Assembly (NCBI RefSeq): GCF_041020765.1 | Contig: NZ_JBEUEJ010000011.1 | Reading direction: 5' to 3' (one strand) | DNA: 64,000 nt | Origin: Kineococcus terrestris | GTDB taxonomy: Bacteria; Actinomycetota; Actinomycetes; Actinomycetales; Kineococcaceae | Part shown: positions 51,689 to 60,343 of the stretch, piece after piece | Layout: every line of letters begins with the position of its first letter | Position numbering within the stretch: the stretch's first letter is position 1 | Made by a program: the position numbers and the translations under genes | Notes under the pieces: model-generated | What the model was told of the DNA's origin: nothing | The model's database searches: none | The model's input: only the letters and a program-made list of their open reading frames with translations

Positions 51689-53100
51689 GCGCGGCCCCGC
51701 TCGAGGATGCGGGTGGTCGAGCGCCCGTCCAGGTAGGGCAGCAGCACGACCCGCCCGCCCCAGCCGCGCACCAGCGGCGCCTCCGGCAGCTCCGCGCCGC
51801 CGTAGTCGCCGCCCTTGGCCCACACGTCCGGGCGCAGCGCCTCCAGCGCCGCCCGCGGGTCGTCCTCCTCGAAGACGACGACCGCGTCGACGCTGGACAG
51901 CGCCCGCAGCACCCGCTCGCGGTCGACCTGGCCCACCACGGGCCGGCCCGGGCCCTTCAGGCGGGCCACCGAGGCGTCGGAGTTGACCAGCACCACCAGC
52001 GCGTCGCCCAGGGCCCGCGCGGCCTCCAGGCAGCCCACGTGCCCGGCGTGCAGGACGTCGAAGCAGCCGCCCGTGGCCACCAGCGTCCCGCCGGCCGCCC
52101 GCACCCGCGCCGCGACCTCCTGGGCGCTCTCCGCGCCGCGCGCGAGGGGCTCCGTCGCCGCGGTGGCGGGGGCCGCGGTCGTCCCGCCCGTCGCCGCCGC
52201 GCGCGCGAAGAACCCGCTCGTCCCGCCGCGGGCCACCCACGCCGAGGCGTCCTCCACCGCGCGCGCCACCGCCGGCGACAGCGCGCCCGTGGCCGCGATC
52301 CGCACCGCGGCCGTGGCCGCGAAGCGGTCCCCGGCCCCGCACGGGTCGCCGGCCGCCGGCACCGCCGGCACGTGCAGCACCTCGCTGCCGGCCACCGCGC
52401 AGAACGCCCCGTCCGCGCCGGCCGTCACGCACACCGCGCGCGCCGCCCAGCGCTCGCGCACCAGCGCGGCGGCCTCCGCGGCGCCCAGCGACCCGTCCCC
52501 GGCCGCCGCCCGCGCCTCGGCGAGGTTCGGCGTCACCAGCGCGCAGCCGGGCACCGGGTCCCCGCCGCGCGGGTGCGGGTCCCAGACCACCGGCGTGCTC
52601 GCCGCCGCGGACGTCAGCAGCTCGCGCAGCACCGGGTCGCGGGTCGTGCCCGCCCCGTAGTCCGAGACCAGCACCACGTCGGCCTCCGCCAGCAGCCCCG
52701 CCACCCGGGCGCGCAGCGGCGCGTCCAGCGGCCCCGGCGTGCCCGGGCCGCCGTCGTCCAGGCGCAGCAGCACCTGCCCGTTGCCGCGCACCCGCGACTT
52801 GCGGCGCGTGCCGCCCGCGTGCGGCAGGGCCACGACCTCCACGCCCGGCAGCAGCTCCACCAGCCGGCGCCCGGCCTCGTCGTCGGCCACCGGCGCCACC
52901 AGCGCCACCCGCACCGGGGTCTCGCCCGGCCCGGCCGCCAGCAGGGCCGTCAGCCCCGCCCCGCCGGGCGACTCCACCGTCCCGGTCAGGTCCACCACCG
53001 GCACCGGGGCGTCCGGGGCCACCCGGTGCACGTCGCCGACCAGCTCGCGGTCCAGGACCACGTCGCCGACCACCACCACGCGCCGCGGCGCAGCGCTCAC
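51685..53100 (-). CDS. hldE: Bifunctional heptose kinase/nucleotidyltransferase HldE
   Basis: A 471-residue fusion. The N-terminal PfkB-type kinase domain phosphorylates D-glycero-beta-D-manno-heptose-7-phosphate at C1: VVVVGDVVLDRELVGDVHRVAPDAPVPVVDL at the start, PGGAG near 45, and GDPCGAGDRFAAT with the anion-hole and catalytic Asp near 270. The C-terminal cytidylyltransferase-fold domain adds AMP: VATGGCFDVLHAGHVGCLEAARALGDALVVLVNSDASV with the HxGH-type motif near 350, and LRPDVWAKGGDY. Same layout and length as E. coli HldE (477). Overlaps both neighbours by 4 nt. Confidence 0.94.
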   Translation of the reverse strand: MSAAPRRVVVVGDVVLDRELVGDVHRVAPDAPVPVVDLTGTVESPGGAGLTALLAAGPGETPVRVALVAPVADDEAGRRLVELLPGVEVVALPHAGGTRRKSRVRGNGQVLLRLDDGGPGTPGPLDAPLRARVAGLLAEADVVLVSDYGAGTTRDPVLRELLTSAAASTPVVWDPHPRGGDPVPGCALVTPNLAEARAAAGDGSLGAAEAAALVRERWAARAVCVTAGADGAFCAVAGSEVLHVPAVPAAGDPCGAGDRFAATAAVRIAATGALSPAVARAVEDASAWVARGGTSGFFARAAATGGTTAAPATAATEPLARGAESAQEVAARVRAAGGTLVATGGCFDVLHAGHVGCLEAARALGDALVVLVNSDASVARLKGPGRPVVGQVDRERVLRALSSVDAVVVFEEDDPRAALEALRPDVWAKGGDYGGAELPEAPLVRGWGGRVVLLPYLDGRSTTRILERGRA

Positions 53101-54986
53101 GCGGACACCTCCGCGCGCACGGCCGTCAGGTCCACCGTCGTGGTGCTGCGCACCGCCGGCAGGTGCGCCTCCACCGCCACGCACAGCGCGTGCACCGCCA
53201 TCAGGTGCCCCTCCTGGATCGCCGACGTCGACGGCCCGGGCAGCCCCAGCGCGTCGTCGCACACCGCGGCCAGCGGGTTCGCCGCGCTCGTCGTCAGCGC
53301 CCACGTCGTCACCCCGCCCGCGCGGGCGCGCTCGGCGGCCCGCAGCAGGTTGGTGCTGCGCCCGCTGGTGGACAGCAGCAGCAGCACGTCGCCAGGACGC
53401 CCGTGCGCCTCCACCTGCCGCGCGTACACCTCGTCGGGGCCGTAGTCGTTGACGACCGCCGTCACCGTGGAGGTCTCCGCGTGCAGCGACAGCGCCGACA
53501 GCGGCCGCCGCTCGCCGACGAAGCGGCCCACCAGCTCGGCGGTCAAGTGCTGCGCCTCGGCGGCGCTGCCGCCGTTGCCGGCCACCAGCAGCCGCCCGCC
53601 GCTGTCGACCACGTCGACCAGGTGCCGGCCCCAGCGGTCCAGGCGCTCGCCCTCGGCCTCCAGCGCGCTCAGCACCCCCTGCAGCTCCAGCACGTGCTCG
53701 CTCAGCCACGCCCGCGTCGTGGGGCGGCCGTTGGCCGCCGTGCGCCGCGGCAGCGCGAGCACCTTCTCGTAGGCGGCCTCGGTGGCCGCGGCCACCCGCG
53801 CCCAGTCGTAGCGCCGCCGGGCCACCTCCTGCCCGGCCGCGCCCAGCCGCGCCGCCGTCGCCGGGTCGGCCACCACCGAGCGCACGGCCGCCGCGACCGC
53901 GGCGGGGTCGGCGTGCCCGGCGGCGTCCACCGGCACCAGCCGGCCCGTCTCGCCGTCGCGGACCGTGTCGAGCATCCCGCCCACCGCGCTGGCCACCACC
54001 GGCAACCCGGCGGCCATCGCCTCCAGCACCGCGATGCCGAACGGCTCGTACCAGGGCGTGGCCAGCAGCACGTCCGCCGAGGCCAGCAGGCCCGGCAGGT
54101 CCGCCGGGTCCACCCGCCCGACCATCCGCAGCCGCTCGGCCACCCCGTGCTCGCGGGCCAGCTGCACCAGCCGGCGCGCCTCCGGGTCGCCCTCCAGCTG
54201 CGACGGGTCGGGGCCGCCCGCCACGACCAGCTCGGCGTCCGGCAGCTCCACCAGCGCGCGCACCGCCACGTCCACGCCCTTGCGCGGCACCAGCCGGCCC
54301 ACGCTCAGCAGCCGCGTCGGGCAGCCGGGCAGCTTGTCGCCCACCACGGCCGGGCCGCTGCGCGGGCGCGCGAAGCGGGCCACGTCCACCCCGCAGGGCA
54401 CGACCTGCACGCGCCGCGGCGCCGCCCCGGAGCCGCGCAGCTCGTGCACCTCGTCGCTGCAGGTGGCGACCACGAGGTCGCACTCGGCCGCCAGGGTCCG
54501 CTCCGCCCCCAGCCGCTGCGGCGGGCTGGTGTCCGCGGCCCCCTGGTAGCGGCGCTTGACGCTGCCCAGGGCGTGGAAGGTCTGCACCACCGGCAGGTCC
54601 AGGTCCCGCGCGGCCGGCAGCGCCGCCGTGCCGGACATCCAGAAGTGCGCGTGCACGACGTCGGGGCGCTCCAGCTCCCACTCCGCGCGCAGCACGTCCG
54701 CGAACGCGGGCATGAACGGCGGCAGCTCGTCCTTGGGCACCGGACCGGCCGGGCCGGCGTCCACGTGCACGACCTCCACACCGCGGCGCAGCGCCGTGCG
54801 CGCCGGCAGGTCCGGCGCGTCGCGCCGGGTGTAGACGACGACGGTGTGCCCGCGGTCGGCCAGCGCACCGGCCAGCGCCGCCACGTGCACGTTCTGCCCG
54901 CCGGCGTCCACGCCGCCCAGCACCGCCAGCGGGCTCGCGTGCTCGGACACCATCGCGATCCGCCGCGGCTCGCGCGCGCGCCTCAT
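53097..54986 (-). CDS. Fusion: GT4 glycosyltransferase + GmhA sedoheptulose-7-P isomerase
   Basis: A 629-residue two-domain protein. Residues 1-415 are a GT4 enzyme (IAMVSEHASPLAVLGGVDAGGQNVHVAALAGALADRGH, LLSVGRLVPRKGVDVAVRAL, EPFGIAVLEAMAAGLPVVAS) with the nucleotide-sugar Gly-Gly loop and the E-x7-E motif. Residues ~430-629 are a SIS-fold isomerase. LLVAGNGGSAAEAQHLTAELVGRFVGERRPLSALSL and STSAIQEGHLMAVHALCVAVEAHL match GmhA, which makes D-glycero-D-manno-heptose-7-phosphate. The frame is unbroken through the linker PRRTAANGRPTTRAWL. GmhA is normally a separate ~190-residue protein. ATG start overlaps the upstream GT stop. Confidence 0.92.
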   Translation of the reverse strand: MRRAREPRRIAMVSEHASPLAVLGGVDAGGQNVHVAALAGALADRGHTVVVYTRRDAPDLPARTALRRGVEVVHVDAGPAGPVPKDELPPFMPAFADVLRAEWELERPDVVHAHFWMSGTAALPAARDLDLPVVQTFHALGSVKRRYQGAADTSPPQRLGAERTLAAECDLVVATCSDEVHELRGSGAAPRRVQVVPCGVDVARFARPRSGPAVVGDKLPGCPTRLLSVGRLVPRKGVDVAVRALVELPDAELVVAGGPDPSQLEGDPEARRLVQLAREHGVAERLRMVGRVDPADLPGLLASADVLLATPWYEPFGIAVLEAMAAGLPVVASAVGGMLDTVRDGETGRLVPVDAAGHADPAAVAAAVRSVVADPATAARLGAAGQEVARRRYDWARVAAATEAAYEKVLALPRRTAANGRPTTRAWLSEHVLELQGVLSALEAEGERLDRWGRHLVDVVDSGGRLLVAGNGGSAAEAQHLTAELVGRFVGERRPLSALSLHAETSTVTAVVNDYGPDEVYARQVEAHGRPGDVLLLLSTSGRSTNLLRAAERARAGGVTTWALTTSAANPLAAVCDDALGLPGPSTSAIQEGHLMAVHALCVAVEAHLPAVRSTTTVDLTAVRAEVSA

Positions 54987-55963
54987 GCCACCACCCCCGT
55001 CAGCCGGTCCACCCCGCCACGCTCCGCCACCGCCGCCAGCAGGCGGTCCCAGTCGGCCAGGAACCGCTCCACGCCGAACGCCGCCAGCGCGTGCTCGCGC
55101 GCCGCCAGACCGCGCTCGCGGGCCTCGTCCGGGTCCGCCAGCCAGCGCCGCGCCGCGGCCACCAGCGCGTCCGGGTCGCTGGAGAGCACCCCGGCCGCGG
55201 GCGGCACGGCCTCCGGCGCCGCCGTCGCCGGCAGCGCCAGCACCGGCAGCCCGGCCATCATGGCCTCGATGAGCGACAGTCCCAGGCTCGTCCAGCGGTA
55301 GGGGTGCAGGTAGGCGCGGTGCGCGCCCAGCGCGTCGTGCACCGCGGCCTGCGGCAGGTCCTCGGAGACCGTCAGCCGGTCGGCCAGGGACTGCACCCCC
55401 ATGCCGTACAGGTGCACCGGCACCTGCTCGGCCACCCGCAGCAGCACGTCCGTGCCCGCCACCCGCCAGCGGCGCACCGGCTCGTTGACCAGCGCCGCCA
55501 GCGACGCCGACTCCCCGGTGAAGCGGTACCCGGGGTCGATGACGCCGTGGTCCACGAGCGTGGTCGGCGCCCGCCCGCAGTCCCAGTACAGCCGGTTGAA
55601 GGCCGTCACGTGCGCGACCGGCACCTCGTCCTGGTCGGCCAGCGGGTGCCGGCTGTCGGCCGCTCCCGCGCGCGGCGCGTCGTGCTCGACGTACACGGCC
55701 GGCAGGTCGCGCCCGGGCCGGCGGCCCGTCCAGCGCTCCACCAGCTCCAGCTCCTCGGGGCGCTGCAGCACCACGACGTCGACGTCGGCGTCGCGCAGCG
55801 CCTCCGGGGCGACCTCCACGGCGCTCGCGGGCCAGTCCCACGTGCGGGCGCGCCCGCGCCCGTCGGGGCCGCGGTCGGGCACCACGGGCAGCAGGTAGTC
55901 GTGACGGCCCTGCACGAACGCGGTGGTCCACGAACCGTGCACGTGCCAGACGAGGATCCTCAC
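54983..55963 (-). CDS. Glycosyltransferase, GT4-like
   Basis: A 326-residue GT-B type protein. Its N-terminal half is unusual: VRILVWHVHGSWTTAFVQGRHDYLLPVVPDRGPDGRGRARTWDWP gives a His-x-His-x-Ser opening instead of the Gly-Gly loop. The C-terminal half carries SLGLSLIEAMMAGLPVLALPATAAPEAVPPAAGVLSSDPDAL, a GT4 E-x7-E motif with an Asp/Ala-rich acceptor loop. Donor and acceptor are unknown; the operon suggests a heptose-containing glycan. GTG start overlaps the GT9 stop. Confidence 0.8.
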   Translation of the reverse strand: MRILVWHVHGSWTTAFVQGRHDYLLPVVPDRGPDGRGRARTWDWPASAVEVAPEALRDADVDVVVLQRPEELELVERWTGRRPGRDLPAVYVEHDAPRAGAADSRHPLADQDEVPVAHVTAFNRLYWDCGRAPTTLVDHGVIDPGYRFTGESASLAALVNEPVRRWRVAGTDVLLRVAEQVPVHLYGMGVQSLADRLTVSEDLPQAAVHDALGAHRAYLHPYRWTSLGLSLIEAMMAGLPVLALPATAAPEAVPPAAGVLSSDPDALVAAARRWLADPDEARERGLAAREHALAAFGVERFLADWDRLLAAVAERGGVDRLTGVVA

Positions 55964-57006
55964 GGCGCACCTCCTGGGGTCGGGATCGGGGCGAGCGCGT
56001 CGACGGCGGCGACCAGCCGCGGGGTGTCGACGCCCGCCAGGCAGGGGTGACCGGGCACGGGGCACTCCCGGGCGCGGGTGCCGGCGCACGCGGCGGCCTG
56101 GTCGCCCAGCACCACGCGCGCCACCCCGTACGGCGCCCACCGGGCGGCGGGCACGACGGGCGCGAACCAGGAGACCACGGGCGTGCCGACGGCCGCCGCC
56201 AGGTGCGCCGGGCCGGTGTTGCCGACGACGACGGCGTCGGCGCCGGCCAGCACCGCGGCCAGCAGCGGCAGGTCGGTGCGCCCGCCCAGGTCGGTGCCGC
56301 GCCGGCCGGCCACGCGCGCGGTCAGCTCCCGCTCACCCGGCCCGCCGGTGACGACGACGGCGCGGCCCTCGGCGGCCAGCTGCGCCACGGCCTCGGCGGC
56401 CTGGCCCGGCAGCGGCGCGCGCGCCGGCACGGAGGCGCCCGGGTGGACGACGACGTACGGGCCGGCCGGCAGCGCGCCGCCGAGCGCCGCCCGGGCGTCG
56501 GGCAGGTCGTCGCGCACCCGCAGGCGGCCGTCGTCGCCGTCGGGCAGCGCGAACCCGGCGGCGCCGGCGAGGTCGAGCATGGCCTCCACCTCGTGCCGCT
56601 CCGGCAGGCCCGGCGCCTCGCGGCGGTGGCGCACGTCCAGCAGCGAGCCGGGGTAGTCCTCGCTGGCGGCGGCCAGGCGCGGCACCCCGGCCAGGCGCAG
56701 CAGCAGCGCCAGCGGCAGGGGGCTCTGGTGGAAGGAGGTGAAGACCACCGCGGCGTCGTAGGCGCGCCCGCGGACCTCGGCGACGAAGGCGTCCAGGGCC
56801 GCGGCGTCCACGGCCGGCGGCGCGTACCCGCTCCACGGCGGGTCGAGCACGAGGACGTCGCGCACCCCCGGCAGCAGGCGGGCGGCGCCCGCGCCCGCGG
56901 GGGCGGCCAGCACGTCCACCTCGGCCGAGGCCGCCAGCGCCCGCACGGCCGGCCCGGTCAGCAGGACGTCGCCGTCGTTGTCGGTGCGGCAGGCGAGGAC
57001 CCTCAC
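55960..57006 (-). CDS. Glycosyltransferase family 9, heptosyltransferase-like
   Basis: A 348-residue GT-B enzyme. VRVLACRTDNDGDVLLTGPAVRALAASAEVDVLAAP is the GT9 start with a DNxGD motif that is common in actinobacterial members. YVVVHPGASVPARAPLPGQAAEAVAQLAAEGRAVVVTGGPGERELT and VVVGNTGPAHLAAAVGTPVVSWFAPVVPAARWAPYG form the nucleotide-binding half. A Cys-rich end (AAACAGTRARECPVPGHPCLAG) is also seen in heptosyltransferase relatives. A second candidate heptosyltransferase in the operon. GTG start overlaps the GT2-GmhB gene. Confidence 0.87.
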   Translation of the reverse strand: MRVLACRTDNDGDVLLTGPAVRALAASAEVDVLAAPAGAGAARLLPGVRDVLVLDPPWSGYAPPAVDAAALDAFVAEVRGRAYDAAVVFTSFHQSPLPLALLLRLAGVPRLAAASEDYPGSLLDVRHRREAPGLPERHEVEAMLDLAGAAGFALPDGDDGRLRVRDDLPDARAALGGALPAGPYVVVHPGASVPARAPLPGQAAEAVAQLAAEGRAVVVTGGPGERELTARVAGRRGTDLGGRTDLPLLAAVLAGADAVVVGNTGPAHLAAAVGTPVVSWFAPVVPAARWAPYGVARVVLGDQAAACAGTRARECPVPGHPCLAGVDTPRLVAAVDALAPIPTPGGAP

Positions 57007-58541
57007 GCGCCCCCCTCGCCGGCGCCGGCGGCCCGCGCGCCGGTGCCGTCCAGCAGCAGGGCGAGGGCCCCGGCCAGGTCGGCGGCGACCTCCGGCGCGT
57101 CGCGCACCTCCTCGGAGCGGGTGACGGGCGTGGGCACCAGCACACCGCGCGCGCCCGCGGACAGGGCCGCCTCGACGTCGGCGCCGATGTCGCCGACCAC
57201 GGCGCACTCGGCGGGCAGCACGCCGAGCGCGCGGGCGGCGTCCAGCACCATGCCCGGCTGCGGCTTGCGGTGCGTGGACGGCTCGTCCGGGCCGTCGGTG
57301 CACACCTGCACGGTGTCGAAGGGGCCCAGCAGGTCGCCGACGCGCGCGTTGACCCGGTCGACGTCCTCGCGCGTCAGCAGGCCGCGCGCCACCCCGGACT
57401 GGTTGGTGACCACGCCCGTGGCCAGGCCCGCCGCGCGCACGCGCACGACGGCCTCGGCGGCGCCGTCCACGGGCTCCACCAGCTCCGGGTCGCCGTTGTA
57501 GGGGACGTCGTGCACGAGGGTGCCGTCGCGGTCGAACAGGACCGCGCGCAGCGGCGGCGGCCACGCCGGCGCGCCGCGGCGCCAGCGCCACTGCGCGCGC
57601 AGGCGGTGCCACACCGCGGCGGGCGGGATCGCGGCGCTGGTCAGGAGCATCCGGCGCACCTCGGCGCCGTCGCGGGGCCCCGGCGCGATCCGCCGCCAGG
57701 CGAACTCGCCCGTCAGCGCCAGCCAGGCGGTCCCGGCCGCGGCGGCGGCGCGCGGGCGCCGGGCGGCCAGCAGACCGGCCGCGGCGAGGGCCGCGGCCGT
57801 CGTGGCCGCGTGCTGGGGCAGCCGGCCCAGCGGTGCCCGCGCGCGCTCGCGCCACCCGGGCCCGTGCAGGGCGTCCATGAGGACGTCGTCGGCGTTGCCG
57901 CGCTGCTGGCGCAGGCTGGCCAGGTCGTCGGCGGGGCGGACGGGGTGCACGGCCCCGTGCTCGCCGCGCACCAGCTCCCACCCGGCGTCCAGGACGCGCA
58001 GCGCCAGGTCGGCGTCCTCGCGGAAGGCGCGCGGGAAGCGCTCGTCGAAGCCGGCGACGGCCTCCAGCGCGGCGCGCCGGTAGGCCATGTCGGCGGTGAT
58101 CCACGCGGCGTCCGCCAGGCCGGCGGTGCCGCGCTCCCAGTCGGTGGGCCGCCGGCCGGCGGGCAGCGGCACCTCGATCTGCCCCTGCACGGCGCCCGTG
58201 CGGGGCCCGGCGGCGTCCAGGTCGTCCTGCAGCGCCCGCGACCACCCCGCGGGCAGCAGCACGTCGTCGTCGACGAAGGCGACCCACGCGGTGCGGGTGC
58301 GCCGCCAGCCGGCGTTGCGGGCCGCGGCGGGCCCGCGCCCGCCGGAGCGGACCACCCGCAGCGGCAGCGCCGCGCGCACCTCCTCGGCCACCTCCAGCGG
58401 CGCGCTCCCGCGCCGGTCGTCGACGACGACCACGAGCTCGGGCCGCGGACCCTCCTGCGCGGCCAGGGACCGCAGCAGGACGTCCAGGCTCGGCCGTCCC
58501 ACCGTGGGGACGACGACGGACCAGGCGCTCTCGCGGCTCAC
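57003..58541 (-). CDS. Fusion: GT2 glycosyltransferase + GmhB-type HAD phosphatase
   Basis: A 512-residue two-domain protein. Residues 1-330 are a GT2: VVVPTVGRPSLDVLLRSLAAQ, VAFVDDDVLLPAGW with the metal-binding Asp triplet, and RAFREDADLALRVLDAGWELV with ED. A hydrophobic region ends this part. Residues ~345-512 are a GmhB-like phosphatase: AVLFDRDGTLVHDVPYNGDPELVEPV with the DxD nucleophile, GVVTNQSGVARGLLTREDVDRVN, and RKPQPGMVLDAARALG with VVGDIGADVEAA. GmhB removes the 7-phosphate of heptose-1,7-bisphosphate. The zinc loop of E. coli GmhB (CxH...CxC) is reduced here to a single Cys and a His. GTG start overlaps the carbamoyltransferase. Confidence 0.9.
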   Translation of the reverse strand: MSRESAWSVVVPTVGRPSLDVLLRSLAAQEGPRPELVVVVDDRRGSAPLEVAEEVRAALPLRVVRSGGRGPAAARNAGWRRTRTAWVAFVDDDVLLPAGWSRALQDDLDAAGPRTGAVQGQIEVPLPAGRRPTDWERGTAGLADAAWITADMAYRRAALEAVAGFDERFPRAFREDADLALRVLDAGWELVRGEHGAVHPVRPADDLASLRQQRGNADDVLMDALHGPGWRERARAPLGRLPQHAATTAAALAAAGLLAARRPRAAAAAGTAWLALTGEFAWRRIAPGPRDGAEVRRMLLTSAAIPPAAVWHRLRAQWRWRRGAPAWPPPLRAVLFDRDGTLVHDVPYNGDPELVEPVDGAAEAVVRVRAAGLATGVVTNQSGVARGLLTREDVDRVNARVGDLLGPFDTVQVCTDGPDEPSTHRKPQPGMVLDAARALGVLPAECAVVGDIGADVEAALSAGARGVLVPTPVTRSEEVRDAPEVAADLAGALALLLDGTGARAAGAGEGGA

Positions 58542-60199
58542 CGCGTGAACGTGCTGCGGCGCACCAGGTGCGGGCCGAGCACGAGGACGTCGACGGGAGC
58601 GGACCCGAACAGCTCCAGCGCGTCGCGCGGGTCGTCGACCATGGGGCGGCCGGCGGTGTTCAGGCTGGTGTTGACCACCACGGGCAGCCCGGTGCGCTGC
58701 TCGAAGGCGCGCAGCAGGGCCGCCACGCGCGGGGTGCGCTCGTCGTCGATCGTCTGGATGCGGGCGGTGCCGTCCACGTGCGTGACGGCCGGGATCCGGT
58801 CCTTCCACTCCTGCGCGACGTCGTGCACGAAGAGCATGTACGGGCTGGGGAACGGCCCGCCGGAGAAGATGTCGCGGGCGCGCTCGGACAGCACCATGGG
58901 CGCCACGGGGCGGAACTGCTCGCGGCCCTTGACGTCGTTGAGGCGCTCGAGGTTCTCCTTCTTCCCCGGGTGCGCCATCAGCGAGCGGTGGCCCAGGGCG
59001 CGCGGGCCGAACTCGGCGCGGCCGTCGAACCAGGCCACGACGCCGTCGGCGGCCAGGACGTCGGCGACCTCGCCGGCCAGGTCCGCGGGCGTCGTGTAGG
59101 TCACCCGCGCCCGGTCCAGCCAGCCGGCCAGCTCCTCGTCGCTCCAGGAGCGGCCCAGCGCCGCGCTCGTCATCGGCTCCAGCGTCTCGCCGGCGTCGGC
59201 GGCCAGCTGCAGGGCAGCGCCCAGCGCCGTGCCCGAGTCGCCCGCGGCGGGCTGCACGAAGACCTCCTCGAACGGCGACTCGCGCCAGATCCGGGAGTTG
59301 GCCACGCAGTTCAGCGCGGTGCCGCCGGCCATCGTCAGGACCCGCTCGCCGGTGCGCTCGTGCAGCCAGCGCGCCACGTCGACGAGGGTGCGCTCGAGCA
59401 CCTCCTGCACCGAGGCGGCCAGGTCGGCGTGGACGGTGTCGGTGCGCGGGTCCCACTGCTCGCCGTCCAGCAGGCGCGGCGCCCAGCGCGACCAGTCGGG
59501 CGAGCGGGCGACGAACCCGCCGTCGCCGGTGGCGTGGACGAACTCCTCCAGCTCGTCGGCGAAGCGCGGCTTGCCGTAGCTGGCCAGCGCCATGACCTTG
59601 TACTCGTCGGAGGAGTGCAGGAAGCCCAGGTGGCTGGTCAACGTCTCGTACAGCAGGCCCAGGGAGTCCGGCAGGCGCTGCTCGTGCAGCACCTCCAGGG
59701 ACCCGCCGCGGTAGCGGCCGGCCAGGGAGGACACGTGCTCGCCGCGGCCGTCGACCGTCAGCACCGCCGAGGAGCCGGCGCGCGCGGCCTCGGGGGAGGC
59801 CAGCGCGGCGGAGGCGGCGTGCGCGACGTGGTGCGGCACGAAGCGCACCTTGGCGCGGTCGATGCCGAAGGCCGTCTCGACCGCCTCGGGGGCGCGCTCG
59901 GCGTAGCGGGTGCGGATGGCGTCGTCCGGGTCGCCCAGGTCCAGCTCGGAGGACGGCAGCACCAGGCGCGGGTCGTAGGAGTAGCCGACGACGTCGACGT
60001 CCTCGGGGCGCAGCCCGGCGATGGCCAGGCAGTGCTTCACGGCCAGCTCCGGCAGCTCCCACGTGGAGTACGGCACGGGCCGCTTGCCGTGCTTGCGGCG
60101 GCTGAAGCGCTCCTCCTCGGCGGCGGCGACGGTCCGCCCGTCGACGACCAGCGCGGCCGCGGGGTCGTGGAAGACGGCGTTGATCCCGAGCACTCGCAT
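58538..60199 (-). CDS. Carbamoyltransferase, NodU/CmcH family
   Basis: A 553-residue enzyme that carbamoylates a hydroxyl of a sugar or antibiotic using carbamoyl phosphate and ATP. The N-terminal Kae1-like domain (MRVLGINAVFHDPAAALVVDGRTVAAAEEERFSRRKHG) has the His of the first motif. VRFVPHHVAHAASAALASP supplies the metal-binding HxxxH-type pair. The C-terminal YrdC-like part has MAGGTALNCVANSRIWR, FGPRALGHRSLMAHP and VVNTSLNTAGRPMVDDP. Length matches the family (540-600). It heads the heptose operon, so heptose or another residue of its glycan is the likely target. ATG start; no clear -10 seen upstream. Confidence 0.9.
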   Translation of the reverse strand: MRVLGINAVFHDPAAALVVDGRTVAAAEEERFSRRKHGKRPVPYSTWELPELAVKHCLAIAGLRPEDVDVVGYSYDPRLVLPSSELDLGDPDDAIRTRYAERAPEAVETAFGIDRAKVRFVPHHVAHAASAALASPEAARAGSSAVLTVDGRGEHVSSLAGRYRGGSLEVLHEQRLPDSLGLLYETLTSHLGFLHSSDEYKVMALASYGKPRFADELEEFVHATGDGGFVARSPDWSRWAPRLLDGEQWDPRTDTVHADLAASVQEVLERTLVDVARWLHERTGERVLTMAGGTALNCVANSRIWRESPFEEVFVQPAAGDSGTALGAALQLAADAGETLEPMTSAALGRSWSDEELAGWLDRARVTYTTPADLAGEVADVLAADGVVAWFDGRAEFGPRALGHRSLMAHPGKKENLERLNDVKGREQFRPVAPMVLSERARDIFSGGPFPSPYMLFVHDVAQEWKDRIPAVTHVDGTARIQTIDDERTPRVAALLRAFEQRTGLPVVVNTSLNTAGRPMVDDPRDALELFGSAPVDVLVLGPHLVRRSTFTR

Positions 60200-60296
60200 G
60201 AGCGGCCCTTCGGTAGGACTGGAGGCGCCCGCTGGTCTGGAGCGTCGTGGAAGGACGGAGCGCGGGCGCGCTGACGATCACGGCCCGGTCGAGCCG

Positions 60297-60302
60297 TAGG
60301 CT
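60297..60302 (+). promoter_or_regulatory. Putative -10 box of the pgsA-like operon
   Basis: TAGGCT lies about 40 nt before the GTG at 60344. The intervening GGGGGCGGTCGCCC can fold into a short leader stem. The 144-bp region also separates this operon from the divergent carbamoyltransferase operon. Confidence 0.4.
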
Positions 60303-60343
60303 GCCAGAGCCGGGGGGCGGTCGCCCGCCGGAGCGCCCCCGGC

